Source of the DNA: Cytophagaceae bacterium ABcell3
GTDB lineage: Bacteria; Bacteroidota; Bacteroidia; Cytophagales; Cytophagaceae
Length of the DNA: 64,000 nt
Reading direction: 5' to 3'
NCBI GenBank assembly: GCA_030913385.1
Contig: CP133159.1
Coordinates: 3,122,584-3,186,583, forward strand
Shown: positions 8,718-18,041 of the stretch, piece after piece
Numbering within the stretch: the stretch's first letter is position 1
Layout: each line of letters starts with the position of its first letter
The notes under the pieces: model-generated
What the model was told of the DNA's origin: nothing
The model's database searches: none
The model's input: the letters and a program-made list of their open reading frames with translations, nothing else
Position numbers and translations under genes: made by a program

Positions 8718-9281
8718 ATGCAAGCAGAGAAACTAATAGATTCCCTTATTGAGCAAACACAGAAGGCCCTAGGTCAAGTTGAAAAGCTTAAAAGTATTGA
8801 TATACAAACACTAACATGGAAACCCGACGAATCTTCCTGGAATATATTAGAATGTTTGGAACACCTAAATTTATATGGTAAATTCTACCTGCCAGAAATC
8901 GAAACCAGTATACAAAAATCTAATAGTAAAGAAGAAGCTGAGTTCAAAAGTGGTTTTCTAGGCAGCTTTTTTGCCAAAAGCATGTTGCCCAAAGATAAGC
9001 TGAACAAAATGAAAACGTTCAAAGACAAAAACCCATTGGACGAAAAGCTTGACAAAAGTGTCATTGATGTATTTATTAACCAGCAAATTATACTTTTGCA
9101 ACTGCTCAAGCAGTCTAAAAGTGTCAGTTTAAGTAAAGTGAAAATTAGTATATCAATATCAAAGCTGATCAAACTGAAGTTGGGAGATACATTTCAATTT
9201 TATATAAACCACATTTTAAGGCACTTAAAACAAATTGAGCGTATTCAGGTGGAGGAAGAGATATACAGAAAAAAAGATTAA
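8718..9281 (+). CDS. DinB-family (DinB_2) protein
   Basis: A 187-residue four-helix-bundle protein of the DinB/YfiT type. Typical features are WKPDESSWNILECLEHLNLYGKFYLPEI (around residues 35-65), where the ECLEHL histidine matches the usual metal-ligand position, and the C-terminal YINHILRHLKQIERI with the second histidine pair. Such proteins bind a divalent metal and are often thiol-dependent transferases; the substrate here is unknown. ATG 8718 is preferred over TTG 8697 because it lies 26 bp after the -7 box. The gene is probably controlled by the Crp-like protein just upstream. Confidence 0.8.
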   Translation: MQAEKLIDSLIEQTQKALGQVEKLKSIDIQTLTWKPDESSWNILECLEHLNLYGKFYLPEIETSIQKSNSKEEAEFKSGFLGSFFAKSMLPKDKLNKMKTFKDKNPLDEKLDKSVIDVFINQQIILLQLLKQSKSVSLSKVKISISISKLIKLKLGDTFQFYINHILRHLKQIERIQVEEEIYRKKD

Positions 9282-9720
9282 CAGCCACTGCACCAAAAGG
9301 AATGTGAGGCTTTTTTTAGTTTGACCTTTTAACGGGATAAGTTACTCCAAACCGCTCCACTTCAAGCTATATGTCTACGCAACGTAGCACAATACAGCTT
9401 TCCTACATTTTACTTGCCCTCTCTAAACCCCCTATGGTAAATAATGCTTGTTGAAAACGCTGCATCTAACTAGGTAAACTTACGTAGTTGCGTAAAATCT
9501 ACACATAAACACACAACTTTTAAGATAATACATTACTCACAAAACGGCGCTTGTAAAAATACTACAAAATACTTATTTGCAGGTGTTTAATTATTGACCC
9601 CAAATAATTAATAGGTAAAAAAACCTATACTTATACTCTTTAACAAAGTAATTAACTTAAATTTTTTACGTAGATTTTTTACGTAATTTTACGTAATTAA
9701 AAAATCTTTATATATATTTG
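9282..9720 (+). promoter_or_regulatory. Long leader with repeated TTACGTAA-type boxes before the FNT gene
   Basis: This gene-free stretch holds a series of ACGTA palindromes: CTACGCAACGTAG at 9375-9387, TTACGTAGTTGCGTAA at 9480-9495, TTACGTAG at 9666-9673, and TTACGTAA at 9679-9686 and 9689-9696. The last three are spaced 13 and 10 bp apart and lie directly upstream of TATATTTG (9713-9720), a good -7 promoter element for the transporter gene that starts 75 bp further on. The boxes cover the -33 region, so they look like tandem binding sites of a regulator. Which one is unknown. Confidence 0.6.
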
Positions 9721-9795
9721 CCAATAACATTAAGGTAAGCCACCAGAAAAGGGGCAGGTAAAGTCAAACCAGTTTAAAAACTAAAATAAAACACG

Positions 9796-10686
9796 ATGAA
9801 AGAAGAAATTGTTTTTTCCAACACGTCTTATCTGAAACCATCAGAACTAGTTACCAAAATGATTGATGCCGGGCAATCCAAGGTGTTGATGTCCACCAAA
9901 GACACTTTGATCAGGTCTTTTATGGCTGGAGGTATTTTAGCACTTGGAGCAGTATTTGCAACTAACGTTACTTATCAAACAGGCTTCCCGATCATTGGTG
10001 CACTCCTGTTTCCTGTTGGGTTTTGCATGCTATACCTCTTAGGGTATGATTTGCTTACAGGTGTTTTTGTACTTTCGCCTTTAGCACTTTTGGACAAGCG
10101 TCCGGGTGTAACCGCCAAAGGTGTTTTAAGAAACTGGGGTTTAGTTTTTACTGGAAATTTCCTGGGGGCATTTACGGTTGCGCTAATGATGAGTATCGTC
10201 TACACATACGGGTTTACAGATGACCCAAGTCCTGTAGGTAAGGTTATTGCATCTATTGGTGAAGCGCGAACATTGGGATATAAAGAACATGGTGCGGGAG
10301 GAATGTTAACGCTCTTCACAAGAGGTGTACTTTGTAATTGGATGGTATCTACCGGAGTAGTTATGGCTATGGTTTCAACTTCTGTAGGTGGAAAAGTAAT
10401 TGCCATGTGGATGCCTATAGCTCTCTTCTTCGCTATGGCCTTCGAACATTCGGTAGTTAACATGTTTTTGTTTCCTGCTGGTTTGATGATGGGTGGAGAA
10501 TTTTCTGCAATGGATTACTTGGTATGGAATGAGATACCTACTGTTTTAGGAAACTTAGCTGGTGGTATCACCTTCACTGGATTGACTATGTATGCTACAC
10601 ATAGACCGAAGGCCCTGAAAAAACAATCGCAGAGAGCCTCCTTCAATTCCACCATTAAAAAAGAAACACTGGTAGCCCAAAACTAG
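9796..10686 (+). CDS. Formate/nitrite transporter family (FNT) channel
   Basis: A 296-residue inner-membrane protein of the FNT family (FocA/NirC type), forming pentameric channels for formate, nitrite or related monovalent anions. About six membrane segments are visible (FMAGGILALGAVFAT, IIGALLFPVGFCMLYLLG, GLVFTGNFLGAFTVALMM, GVLCNWMVSTGVVMAM, WMPIALFFAMAFEHSVVNMF, LGNLAGGITFTGLTMYA). The FEHSVVNMF block contains the conserved pore histidine, and GVLCNW is the usual motif in the fifth helix region. The N-terminus KPSELVTKMIDAG and KVLMSTKDTLIRSFMAG also fit. Substrate choice cannot be read from the sequence. It is a single gene with a terminator and an elaborate upstream control region. Confidence 0.9.
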   Translation: MKEEIVFSNTSYLKPSELVTKMIDAGQSKVLMSTKDTLIRSFMAGGILALGAVFATNVTYQTGFPIIGALLFPVGFCMLYLLGYDLLTGVFVLSPLALLDKRPGVTAKGVLRNWGLVFTGNFLGAFTVALMMSIVYTYGFTDDPSPVGKVIASIGEARTLGYKEHGAGGMLTLFTRGVLCNWMVSTGVVMAMVSTSVGGKVIAMWMPIALFFAMAFEHSVVNMFLFPAGLMMGGEFSAMDYLVWNEIPTVLGNLAGGITFTGLTMYATHRPKALKKQSQRASFNSTIKKETLVAQN

Positions 10687-10696
10687 TATTTCCTAT

Positions 10697-10733
10697 AAAA
10701 AGCCTTAGCTTTTATTAAGCTAGGGCTTTTTAT
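10697..10733 (+). terminator. Terminator after the FNT gene
   Basis: AAAAAGCC-TTAGCTT pairs with AAGCTA-GGGCTTTTT across a short loop and is followed by T-rich sequence, 11 bp after the stop codon. Confidence 0.85.
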
Positions 10734-11180
10734 TTTCCTAGAGCCTCCCAATCCCCCTAATTACAGCTTTGCAGAAAAAGGCTTACTGTTGGCTAATTCT
10801 GAAAACCATTCTCCCTTTTAATTTATTTATCCCTTCTTTTTAAGTATCCCCTAGCTATTAAACCTTCAAGAGCTTGTTCACTTCCTAGTTAATACTTTAT
10901 TGTTCTGTTTTAGAGCAAGTCGCTGATTAAAGCTTATTCTTTCCAAAAAAATAATTGCTACGCTCTTTCGTTAGAATAACTCATCCTTGAATATGCAATA
11001 GAACTTTCTATTACATAGCAATTCGACCCCAAAATGCTGATTTATTGTTGCTTTGCACCTTATGACGAAACCTATCGCATATTTAGATTACACTTATGGA
11101 AGGAAACAGGGGGAGAGGGAAGGAATTAAGAAAATAGAAAATCAGTGAACGTTTAAGCGGAATTTTACATTAACCATTTC
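10734..11180. other. Gene-free stretch, nothing recognised
   Basis: About 450 bp between the FNT terminator and the metallopeptidase gene. No reading frame, tRNA, repeat or convincing promoter was seen; the sequence is AT-rich with short pyrimidine runs. Confidence 0.5.
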
Positions 11181-11762
11181 ATGAAGTTGAATAAGTACTA
11201 TCCTAAAACACTGGAAAAAGCAGTTCTTCAAAGTTTGTCCCATTATCCACAGCTCAAACAAACCGAGATCCACTTTAAACTAGTTTCTCCCATAGGAAGC
11301 TCTGTAATGCAGGCGCAACCATTGCCAAGAACTATATTTGAACCTAACCATAAAAGGGCTTATATCATTAAGATTTCTGAGACTTTTAACATGGACGGGC
11401 AAACCTTCAGTATCCATGAGATGCCTTACAATGTGCTATTAGGTTGGCTTGGTCATGAGTTAGGTCATGTAATGGACTACCTAAACAGGTCGTTGTCCTC
11501 CTTGGCTGTTTTTGGTTTAGGATACGTTTTTTCGGGAACATATATGAAAAAAGTAGAAATGGAGGCAGATAGATACGCAATTGCCCATGGCTTGGGAGAG
11601 TATATAGTTGCAACCAAAAAGTTTATTCTTAACCATAAAGATTTTACGGATACATATAAAAACAAAATCCGTCAATTTTATCCGTCTCCAAAAGAACTTG
11701 CTCAACTAATAAACCTATATGAGCGAAAGCAAGCATTCCAGCATATTGCCAAAGAAGCTTAA
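11181..11762 (+). CDS. Putative zinc metallopeptidase (HExxH)
   Basis: A 193-residue protein with a zincin motif HELGH at residues 92-96 (GWLGHELGHVMDY). It is followed about 30 residues later by VEMEADRYAIAHG, whose glutamate (E126 or E128) is placed to be the third zinc ligand, an arrangement like gluzincins such as M48. A hydrophobic stretch (LSSLAVFGLGYVFSG, residues 105-119) lies between the two motifs and could insert in the membrane. There is no signal peptide. The substrate is unknown. It is a solitary gene, convergent with the DUF6702 gene 14 bp downstream. Confidence 0.75.
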   Translation: MKLNKYYPKTLEKAVLQSLSHYPQLKQTEIHFKLVSPIGSSVMQAQPLPRTIFEPNHKRAYIIKISETFNMDGQTFSIHEMPYNVLLGWLGHELGHVMDYLNRSLSSLAVFGLGYVFSGTYMKKVEMEADRYAIAHGLGEYIVATKKFILNHKDFTDTYKNKIRQFYPSPKELAQLINLYERKQAFQHIAKEA

Positions 11763-11775
11763 ACTATAAATGAAC

Positions 11776-12288
11776 TTAAAGACTAAGGCTGTCTTTAGTT
11801 TTCTTCCTATCAAATTTTATTGTACGTTTTACCTGGTCATTGATATTAAGGTGAAACATATTTACCTGGTCTTTAAAACTGGCCAATAGGATCGTATTCT
11901 GAACAGAAACAGTTTTAATAAGCTTATGGTCGACTGTGGAAGTTTCAAACCAAACAGCCAGTCCCATATAGCCTTTGTCTTCTACTTCTTTGAACACTAG
12001 CTGCTGCGACTTCCCATTGAAGTCAATAGAAAAGTGTTTGTCAAAATAATCTATGTACGCTTTCCTGGTTTGTTTGTTTTCACGTGTTTTAAACACATCT
12101 ATATCGGGAAATCCATATTTTTTCTGAAGCTCATATTCAAAATCATCCTGAAAAATAGTATGGCTAATTTTAAAGACTTTTTTACCGGGATCATACTTAA
12201 CAGAAGTATACGCCATCTTTAGAGGGTGGGTACCTACCTGAAAAGACAAAACCAGCAGCAATAAAACACAAAGAACAGCTTTTTTCAT
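11776..12288 (-). CDS. DUF6702-family exported protein
   Basis: A 170-residue protein read from ATG 12288, with signal peptide MKKAVLCVLLLLVLSFQ; the longer frame that begins upstream would run through the preceding gene. The body (HPLKMAYTSVKYDPGKKVFKISHTIFQDDFE) matches the Bacteroidetes family now called DUF6702, of unknown function. The start overlaps the stop of the HupE-like gene by one base (TAATG), so the two are translationally coupled. In this phylum the two are often found together, which suggests a joint envelope function. Confidence 0.8.
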   Translation of the reverse strand: MKKAVLCVLLLLVLSFQVGTHPLKMAYTSVKYDPGKKVFKISHTIFQDDFEYELQKKYGFPDIDVFKTRENKQTRKAYIDYFDKHFSIDFNGKSQQLVFKEVEDKGYMGLAVWFETSTVDHKLIKTVSVQNTILLASFKDQVNMFHLNINDQVKRTIKFDRKKTKDSLSL

Positions 12289-12899
12289 TAGAATAATGCT
12301 TCCATAATCATCATAACAGACAGGCCAGCACCGGCACCAGAGAAAAATACGTTCCACTCACGATGAACTACCTTAAAAAACTTTGTTGCAACATATAACA
12401 GTATCATAAACACTATCACAACCGTAATCTGTCCCAACTCTAAACCTGAGTTAAAAGCAAACAGTTGTTTGAGGATGCTATTTTCTTCCCCCATTAAAAA
12501 CCGGAAATTACCTGCAAAGCCCAAACCGTGAATGAGACCAAACGAAAGTGCTATCACGTAGTTTACAGCAACTTTTTTATCAAAGGTTTTTTCTGTCAAT
12601 GTATTATCTTTTCTCCGAACGATATTGGCAATGGCAGTTATTAAAATGGTAACAGGTATTAACGTTTCTACCAACTCAGGAGATAGCACAATATAGTTTA
12701 ATGAAGATAAGGCCAAGGTCAATGAATGGCCAATGGTAAAAGCTGTCACAATGACCAAAACCTTCCGCCATTCATGATAAGTAAACAACGCACATAAAGT
12801 CATGACAAACAAAAGGTGGTCATAGGCTTTAATGTCAATAATATGGTCCCAGCCTATCATTAGGTAATCAACAAATTCCGCATCAAAAAAACTGCTCAT
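12288..12899 (-). CDS. HupE/UreJ-like membrane protein
   Basis: A 203-residue integral membrane protein with about six segments. The family pattern is clear: GWDHIIDIKAYDHLLFVMTL near the N-terminus, TAFTIGHSLTLALSSL (residues ~52-67), and FGLIHGLGFAGNF (residues ~120-132), with several conserved histidines that suggest metal binding. HupE/UreJ homologues are linked to nickel or other metal uptake, but this short Bacteroidetes branch is found without hydrogenase or urease, as here, so the substrate stays open. It is the first gene of a two-gene operon with the DUF6702 protein and divergent from hisA. Confidence 0.85.
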   Translation of the reverse strand: MSSFFDAEFVDYLMIGWDHIIDIKAYDHLLFVMTLCALFTYHEWRKVLVIVTAFTIGHSLTLALSSLNYIVLSPELVETLIPVTILITAIANIVRRKDNTLTEKTFDKKVAVNYVIALSFGLIHGLGFAGNFRFLMGEENSILKQLFAFNSGLELGQITVVIVFMILLYVATKFFKVVHREWNVFFSGAGAGLSVMMIMEALF

Positions 12900-13116
12900 G
12901 AAAACTATACTTTAATATTTTGATCAATATGTTGCTTAACAAACGAAAAAGATAAAAAGATTTTCAAGAAAATGAAGTATTTTTAACGAGGAGAAAAGAA
13001 TTAAGAGAACACCTAACACAGATTACGAAACCATAAAACCAGCGAAAGGGGTTTATTTCCTTTTTAACGTTTCTTTTTAATCCCTTTTTGCGTTTATTTG
13101 TATTTTCCCAATTATT

Positions 13117-13842
13117 ATGATTGAAATAATACCTGCAATTGACATTATTGATGGTAAGTGCGTAAGACTTACCCGTGGTGATTTTAACCTTCGGACAGAT
13201 TACAGTGAAAACCCTCTTGAAGTTGCCAAGGCTTTTGAAGGTGCCGGCATAAGGCGTCTGCATTTGGTCGACTTAGATGGAGCTAGGCAAAAAAAGATAA
13301 TAAACAGCAAGGTTTTAGAAACTATAGCTTCTCAAACAAGCCTAAAAGTTGATTTTGGCGGTGGTTTACAATCTGACGAAGATGTTGAACTAGCTTTTAA
13401 CAGTGGCGCTTACCAAATTACCGGAGGTAGCATTGCAGTCCGTGACGAAGAAATGTTTTCCAGATGGATTACAAAGTTCGGTATTGACAAAATTATCCTT
13501 GGGGCAGATGCTCAAAACGGAAAAATAGCTGTAAGCGGCTGGCAAGAAGTGACAGAGATCGGTGTCATGGATCTCATTAGAAAATATTGTGAAAAATATG
13601 GGCTACGATACATTATCTGTACAGATGTAGCCAAAGACGGATTATTGCAAGGGCCATCATTCCAGCTTTATAAAGACATTATGGATGAGTTTCCTTATGT
13701 AAACCTAATAGCCAGTGGTGGGGTAACGACCAAAGATGATATCAAAAGGCTAGAGGAGGCAGGTATATACGGAGCTATTGTTGGCAAAGCGTTTTATGAG
13801 GGGAAAATTTCACTTGAAGACCTTGCGGAATTTTCTTCTTAA
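13117..13842 (+). CDS. hisA: Phosphoribosylformimino-5-aminoimidazole carboxamide ribotide isomerase
   Basis: A 241-residue (beta/alpha)8-barrel enzyme of histidine synthesis that isomerises ProFAR to PRFAR. The N-terminal IIPAIDIIDGKCVRL carries the catalytic aspartate (D9). The second half has ADAQNGKIAVSGW and CTDVAKDGLLQGPS with the other catalytic aspartate, then ASGGV and GAIVGKAFYEGKI of the phosphate site. Length is normal. It is the first of three his genes here; the gap to hisF is 30 bp. The genes hisG, D, C, B and H are not upstream, so the his operon is split in this genome. Confidence 0.97.
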   Translation: MIEIIPAIDIIDGKCVRLTRGDFNLRTDYSENPLEVAKAFEGAGIRRLHLVDLDGARQKKIINSKVLETIASQTSLKVDFGGGLQSDEDVELAFNSGAYQITGGSIAVRDEEMFSRWITKFGIDKIILGADAQNGKIAVSGWQEVTEIGVMDLIRKYCEKYGLRYIICTDVAKDGLLQGPSFQLYKDIMDEFPYVNLIASGGVTTKDDIKRLEEAGIYGAIVGKAFYEGKISLEDLAEFSS

Positions 13843-13872
13843 AATTTACTTATAGAAGTTATAAAGCTAAAT

Positions 13873-14628
13873 ATGCTTACTAAAAGAATCATTCCCTGTC
13901 TTGATGTAAAAGACGGCAAAACAGTCAAAGGGGTCAATTTTGAAAACCTTAGGGATGCCGGAGACCCAGTAGAACTAGGGAAGCTGTATGCTGACCAAGG
14001 CGCTGATGAGCTCGTATTTCTGGACATAAGTGCCACCAATGAAAAAAGAAAAACCCTTTCTGAACTTGTTAGGAAAGTTGCCAGCGAAATAAATATTCCC
14101 TTCACGGTAGGAGGGGGCATATCTTCTGTTGAAGATGTTTCTGTTTTGCTCAATGCAGGAGCCGATAAAGTATCTATTAACTCTTCGGCAGTAAAGAACC
14201 CTGGGCTTATTGATCAATTAGCAAAAGCCTTTGGAAGTCAATGTATAGTAGTAGCCATTGATACGAAAGTGTACGAAAATACACATAAAATTCATACCCA
14301 TGGTGGCAAAAAACCAACAGACATTGACACTTTTGAGTGGGCAAAAGAGGTAACTGACCGTGGCGCCGGAGAACTGCTGATAACCAGTATGGACCACGAT
14401 GGTACTAAAGCTGGCTTTGCCAATGAAATTAACGCTCGCATATCAAGCTCGGTTCCGATTCCTGTTATTGCTTCGGGGGGTGCGGGAAATATGGAACATT
14501 TTGCCGAAGCTTTCTCCAAAGGTAAGGCCGATGCAGCCTTGGCCGCAAGTATTTTTCATTTTAGGGAAATTGGCATTCCAGACCTCAAAAACTATCTTTC
14601 TAATAACAATATTCCGGTAAGGATATGA
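13873..14628 (+). CDS. hisF: Imidazole glycerol phosphate synthase, cyclase subunit
   Basis: A 251-residue (beta/alpha)8 barrel that with glutaminase HisH turns PRFAR into imidazole glycerol phosphate and AICAR. The opening [21 protein letters not shown] has the catalytic aspartate D11, and [13 protein letters not shown] has the second one (about D130). TVGGGI and ASGGAGN form phosphate sites. The stop overlaps the start of hisIE by four bases (ATGA), so the two are coupled. Its partner hisH is not in the window. Confidence 0.97.
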   Translation: MLTKRIIPCLDVKDGKTVKGVNFENLRDAGDPVELGKLYADQGADELVFLDISATNEKRKTLSELVRKVASEINIPFTVGGGISSVEDVSVLLNAGADKVSINSSAVKNPGLIDQLAKAFGSQCIVVAIDTKVYENTHKIHTHGGKKPTDIDTFEWAKEVTDRGAGELLITSMDHDGTKAGFANEINARISSSVPIPVIASGGAGNMEHFAEAFSKGKADAALAASIFHFREIGIPDLKNYLSNNNIPVRI

Positions 14629-15224
14629 ATATAAATTTTTCAAAAGACGGAAGTGGCTTAGTACCGGCCATTATACAAGACATTAACACTCGTCAGGTAC
14701 TAATGACTGGCTATATGAACGAAGAGGCCTTAGAAAAAACCAAAAGTGAAGGAAAGGTAACTTTCTATAGCCGTAGCAAGCAGCGGCTTTGGACAAAAGG
14801 CGAAACTTCCGAAAACTACCTTTTGGTAAAGGAAATACTAGGGGACTGCGATCATGATGCTATTCTTATAAAGGTACATCCGCAAGGCCCGACATGCCAT
14901 ACAGGTAGTGATACTTGCTGGAATGAAAAAAATGAAGGAAAAGCTTACTTTATCGAGCACCTCAAAAATGTAATCAGGAAACGCAAAGAACAACCTGATG
15001 AAAAGTCTTATACCAGTTCTCTGTTTGCCAAAGGAGTCAATAAAGTGGCGCAAAAGGTAGGCGAGGAAGCTGTAGAATTGGTCATTGAAGCCAAAGATGA
15101 CAATAAAGACCTGTTCCTTGGAGAAGCTGCCGATTTGCTATTCCACTACCTTGTACTCTTAGAGCAAAAAAACATTGACCTGGACGAGGTGATGGACGTA
15201 TTGATAAAAAGACATGGCAAATAG
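14625..15224 (+). CDS. hisI: Bifunctional phosphoribosyl-AMP cyclohydrolase / phosphoribosyl-ATP pyrophosphatase
   Basis: A 199-residue fusion enzyme (HisIE) for steps 2 and 3 of histidine synthesis. The N-terminal HisI half (residues ~1-105) has [28 protein letters not shown] and the metal-binding [22 protein letters not shown]. The C-terminal HisE half (residues ~110-199) has the helical MazG-like fold with [17 protein letters not shown] and [14 protein letters not shown]. Both domains look complete. It ends the operon, followed by a strong terminator. Confidence 0.96.
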   Translation: MNINFSKDGSGLVPAIIQDINTRQVLMTGYMNEEALEKTKSEGKVTFYSRSKQRLWTKGETSENYLLVKEILGDCDHDAILIKVHPQGPTCHTGSDTCWNEKNEGKAYFIEHLKNVIRKRKEQPDEKSYTSSLFAKGVNKVAQKVGEEAVELVIEAKDDNKDLFLGEAADLLFHYLVLLEQKNIDLDEVMDVLIKRHGK

Positions 15225-15231
15225 CCCTTAT

Positions 15232-15266
15232 AACTAAAGCAGGCAACCGATGCTTGCTTTAGTTTT
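15232..15266 (+). terminator. Terminator of the his genes
   Basis: AACTAAAGCAGGCA pairs with TGCTTGCTTTAGTT over a 5-nt loop with one mismatch and is followed by T's, 7 bp after the hisIE stop. Confidence 0.88.
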
Positions 15267-15446
15267 CACCCTCCCAATTTTCCCATAACATGCAATAAGA
15301 TCTCAAACATTCCGAGTTTTATTAACTTCACTTCCTCTGCATGTCCAAAGTTTTTCTTTTTTCCCAAACTCTTTATATTTGACCTTTTGACACGAATAAC
15401 CTGAAGCAACAATCAATAATCAGGTTAGTAATTCCGTTTTTTGTTT

Positions 15447-17501
15447 ATGATACAGATTCGTAATAAAGCAAAAGTATTTATATTGGGCTTCGGCCTTTTT
15501 TTTACCTTTTCGGCCAATGCACAAAGAGGAAGCAATTGCCCAGAAGACTTGGTACCCAAGTATGGGAGCAATAGGCAGTGGGGATATGCCAACCTTTTAG
15601 GACATTGGGTCATAGAACCCATATACACCAAAGTGTCGCCCTATATCGGCAATATGGCCATTGTGCAAAAGGGTAAGTTGTCCGGAGTTATTGACTGTGA
15701 CGGAAAAGTGGTCCTTCAGCCCAAGTACGAGAAGGTGTCTAACTATAGGTATGGTAAAGCTTGGGTGATGAAAGATGGTTTATGGGGCTTGGTCGATGAT
15801 AAAGGAAGAGAGCTAATGCCGCCAAGGTATGCAGAAGTTAACCAAGTACCGTATACCGAACTTAGCTGGGTTAGGAGGGGAGACCTGTGGGGACTTTTTA
15901 ATGAGGAAAAAGGCAACTTTATATGCCAGCCACAATTCCCTTTTGTACAGGTACTATCCAGCGGATCTACACTGATCAAAATGGATGAAAAATTTGGTAT
16001 TCTTAACCATGTTAACTGCAAGTACCTATACGAGCCGGAAATCGAAAGCATCAAAAAAGTAGGAACCTATACCTATGCCATCAAAAAAGGTGATCACTAT
16101 GGACTGATCAACCATATTGGAAAGAAAGTAGCGGCAGTAGTGTTTGACGACATCGAAAGGATCGATAATGAATTGCTGATTCTAAAAAAAGAAAACCAAT
16201 ATGGCATGAGTACCATGACTGGCGACACCTTGCTGCCTGTTCAGTTTGATGCGATTGGAAAGCTCAGTGAACATTATATCTCTGTATCAAAAGATGGAAA
16301 ACATGGGTTTGCCAACCGTTTAGGTAGGCTTCTTATAGATCCTGTATACGAAGAAGCCACTGATTTTAAAAATAAGCGCGCTATTGTAAAAAAAGATGGA
16401 AAATATGGGGTAATCAACCTCAAGAATCAGTTTGTCATTAAACCGGAGCACAGAGAAATAAGCAGGAACAGTTCTGGTGATATATTCTTTGTCCCAGCGA
16501 GTCAATCAACTTTCTATATCTATGACAAGAGTGGTTCAAAGCTTAGCGCTGATGCTTATGAAAAAATTTATGAAGAAGATACCATAACATCTATGCGTGT
16601 AGTGAAAGATGGGCAAATACGTTTTTTAGATCTCGTTGCTCAAAATTACTTGAGCGATGACAGTTATGAAGACGCATCTGCTTTTGAAGATGATTACGCA
16701 TTAGTTAAAATAGATGGCAAGTGGGGTATGATAAACCGCGCAGGGGAACTGTTGCTTCCGGCCGAATATGATCAAGCAACTTTCGAATACTTCCTCCAGA
16801 AATTGGTAATAAAAATTGAGAAAGATGGAAAAGAAGGCATTGCTGAAGTATCAGGAAAAGTAGTTGTTCCAGCAGAATACGATATGATAGCACCGGCTTT
16901 GCCCAATTATTTAAAGGTAAAGCAAGGAGGTAAATATGGTATTATCAGAACTTCGGGCAATGTGATAACCCCCATGCACTTTGACTACCTGAGCAATGCT
17001 ATAGAAGATCAAGGACAGCCTGCATGGCCAGCAATTGCGAAAAAGAAAAACAAATATGGGCTGGTCAATGAGCGGGGAGAGGAAGTGCTACCAATCAAAG
17101 CAGTTGATATTCACTACGCAGGAGAAGGATATTTTGCTGTAAAGCAGAAGAAAAAATATGGACTGATGAACTCGAGGTGTACCAATGAGTACAAAGCTGA
17201 TTACGATGCTATAGGCACGTTTTCCGATGGATTGGTGCCTGTGAAAAAGAAAAATAAATGGGGTTACCTGAATACTAGGACAGACTTGAAAATACCGGTT
17301 CAGTTTAAAGAAGCAGGTATGTTCCAAGATCATATGGCCGTAGTGCAAAAAGGTAAAAAATGGGGGGTAATAGACACTTCAGGAAAATTTATAGTGGATG
17401 CAGACTATGAAAGCTTTGAAGAAAAAAATGGCGAACGGCTCCTTTATAAAGACGATAACGCTTTTAAGTTACAAGAAGACGGGAGTCTGCAATCATTATA
17501 G
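15447..17501 (+). CDS. WG-repeat protein, exported
   Basis: A 684-residue protein with signal peptide (IRNKAKVFILGFGLFFTFSANAQ) and then roughly a dozen or more WG (KWG) repeats. Each has the pattern K-x-G-K-[WY]-G-[VIL]-[IV]-[ND]-x-x-G-x-x-x-[IL]-x-P-x-[YF]-[DE] (for example near residues 90, 115, 275, 300, 415, 465, 500, 530, 575, 605 and 635). WG repeats form beta-rich solenoid-like arrays that are widespread in Bacteroidetes and of unknown or binding function. ATG 15447 is preferred to TTG 15441. A TATATTTG promoter element lies at 15374-15381. It is a single gene. Confidence 0.9.
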   Translation: MIQIRNKAKVFILGFGLFFTFSANAQRGSNCPEDLVPKYGSNRQWGYANLLGHWVIEPIYTKVSPYIGNMAIVQKGKLSGVIDCDGKVVLQPKYEKVSNYRYGKAWVMKDGLWGLVDDKGRELMPPRYAEVNQVPYTELSWVRRGDLWGLFNEEKGNFICQPQFPFVQVLSSGSTLIKMDEKFGILNHVNCKYLYEPEIESIKKVGTYTYAIKKGDHYGLINHIGKKVAAVVFDDIERIDNELLILKKENQYGMSTMTGDTLLPVQFDAIGKLSEHYISVSKDGKHGFANRLGRLLIDPVYEEATDFKNKRAIVKKDGKYGVINLKNQFVIKPEHREISRNSSGDIFFVPASQSTFYIYDKSGSKLSADAYEKIYEEDTITSMRVVKDGQIRFLDLVAQNYLSDDSYEDASAFEDDYALVKIDGKWGMINRAGELLLPAEYDQATFEYFLQKLVIKIEKDGKEGIAEVSGKVVVPAEYDMIAPALPNYLKVKQGGKYGIIRTSGNVITPMHFDYLSNAIEDQGQPAWPAIAKKKNKYGLVNERGEEVLPIKAVDIHYAGEGYFAVKQKKKYGLMNSRCTNEYKADYDAIGTFSDGLVPVKKKNKWGYLNTRTDLKIPVQFKEAGMFQDHMAVVQKGKKWGVIDTSGKFIVDADYESFEEKNGERLLYKDDNAFKLQEDGSLQSL

Positions 17502-17502
17502 T

Positions 17503-17576
17503 AAAAAAGCTTATAAACAAATTCTGCCGTGTCTCGTTTTTCCTGCAAGGCTTGGTAATTGTTTATAAGCTTTTTT
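17503..17576 (+). terminator. Perfect 18-bp inverted repeat with a 38-nt loop
   Basis: AAAAAAGCTTATAAACAA (17503-17520) is repeated as its exact complement at 17559-17576, ending in a T run. It starts 2 bp after the WG-protein stop, so it is a terminator; the long loop is unusual. Confidence 0.8.
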
Positions 17577-17834
17577 ATTAGCTAAAACATTATTGCCCTA
17601 TTAATTAAAAAAAAGCGAAGCATCTTTTTTAAGCCTATTATTTTTTATAAAGTCCTTTTTCATTCAATGAAAGCTGAAGCAACATTGAATCAGAAGTTGC
17701 TTTTAAAATGAGCGGCTCAAACCCTGAATAAACTAGGACTAAATGGCAGGCTAAAGGTTTTGCTTTTCTAGGGATATCATGTAAATTACCGCCTGTTTAT
17801 ATGTTTTATCAAAACACCACCTGTTAAGACGAGT
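17577..17834. other. Gene-free stretch, nothing recognised
   Basis: About 260 bp of AT-rich sequence before a small membrane protein gene. No terminator, repeat or RNA gene was recognised. Confidence 0.4.
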
Positions 17835-18041
17835 ATGGAAGTTTTTGCGGTAATAGTAGCAGCAGGGTTAATTTTATTTATCATACCTGTTATTTGCGGC
17901 CAATACGCCAGTACCACAGGAAGGTCATTCTGGACATGGTTTATTATAGGGTGCTTCTTATCTTTTATTACTCTTTTTATACTCCTAATGCTACCTGATA
18001 AAAATCCAGAAAACGATAGCTCAGAAAATAATACTCATTAG
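17835..18041 (+). CDS. Small two-segment membrane protein
   Basis: A 68-residue protein with two hydrophobic helices (VFAVIVAAGLILFIIPVICG and FWTWFIIGCFLSFITLFILL), a short loop with ASTTGRS between them and a hydrophilic acidic tail (DKNPENDSSENN). The layout resembles small bacterial membrane proteins with a phospholipase D-like nuclease N-terminal-type fold, but no function can be given. Its 3' end overlaps the convergent gene on the other strand by 21 bp. Confidence 0.6.
   Translation: MEVFAVIVAAGLILFIIPVICGQYASTTGRSFWTWFIIGCFLSFITLFILLMLPDKNPENDSSENNTH

Noticed and set aside
12964-13263. 99-codon minus-strand reading frame overlapping the hisA start
   Set aside because: The sequence is basic and low in structure, it overlaps hisA, and no start context supports it.
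13839-14153. 104-codon minus-strand reading frame opposite hisF
   Set aside because: Serine- and threonine-rich shadow of the hisF codons, with no independent support.
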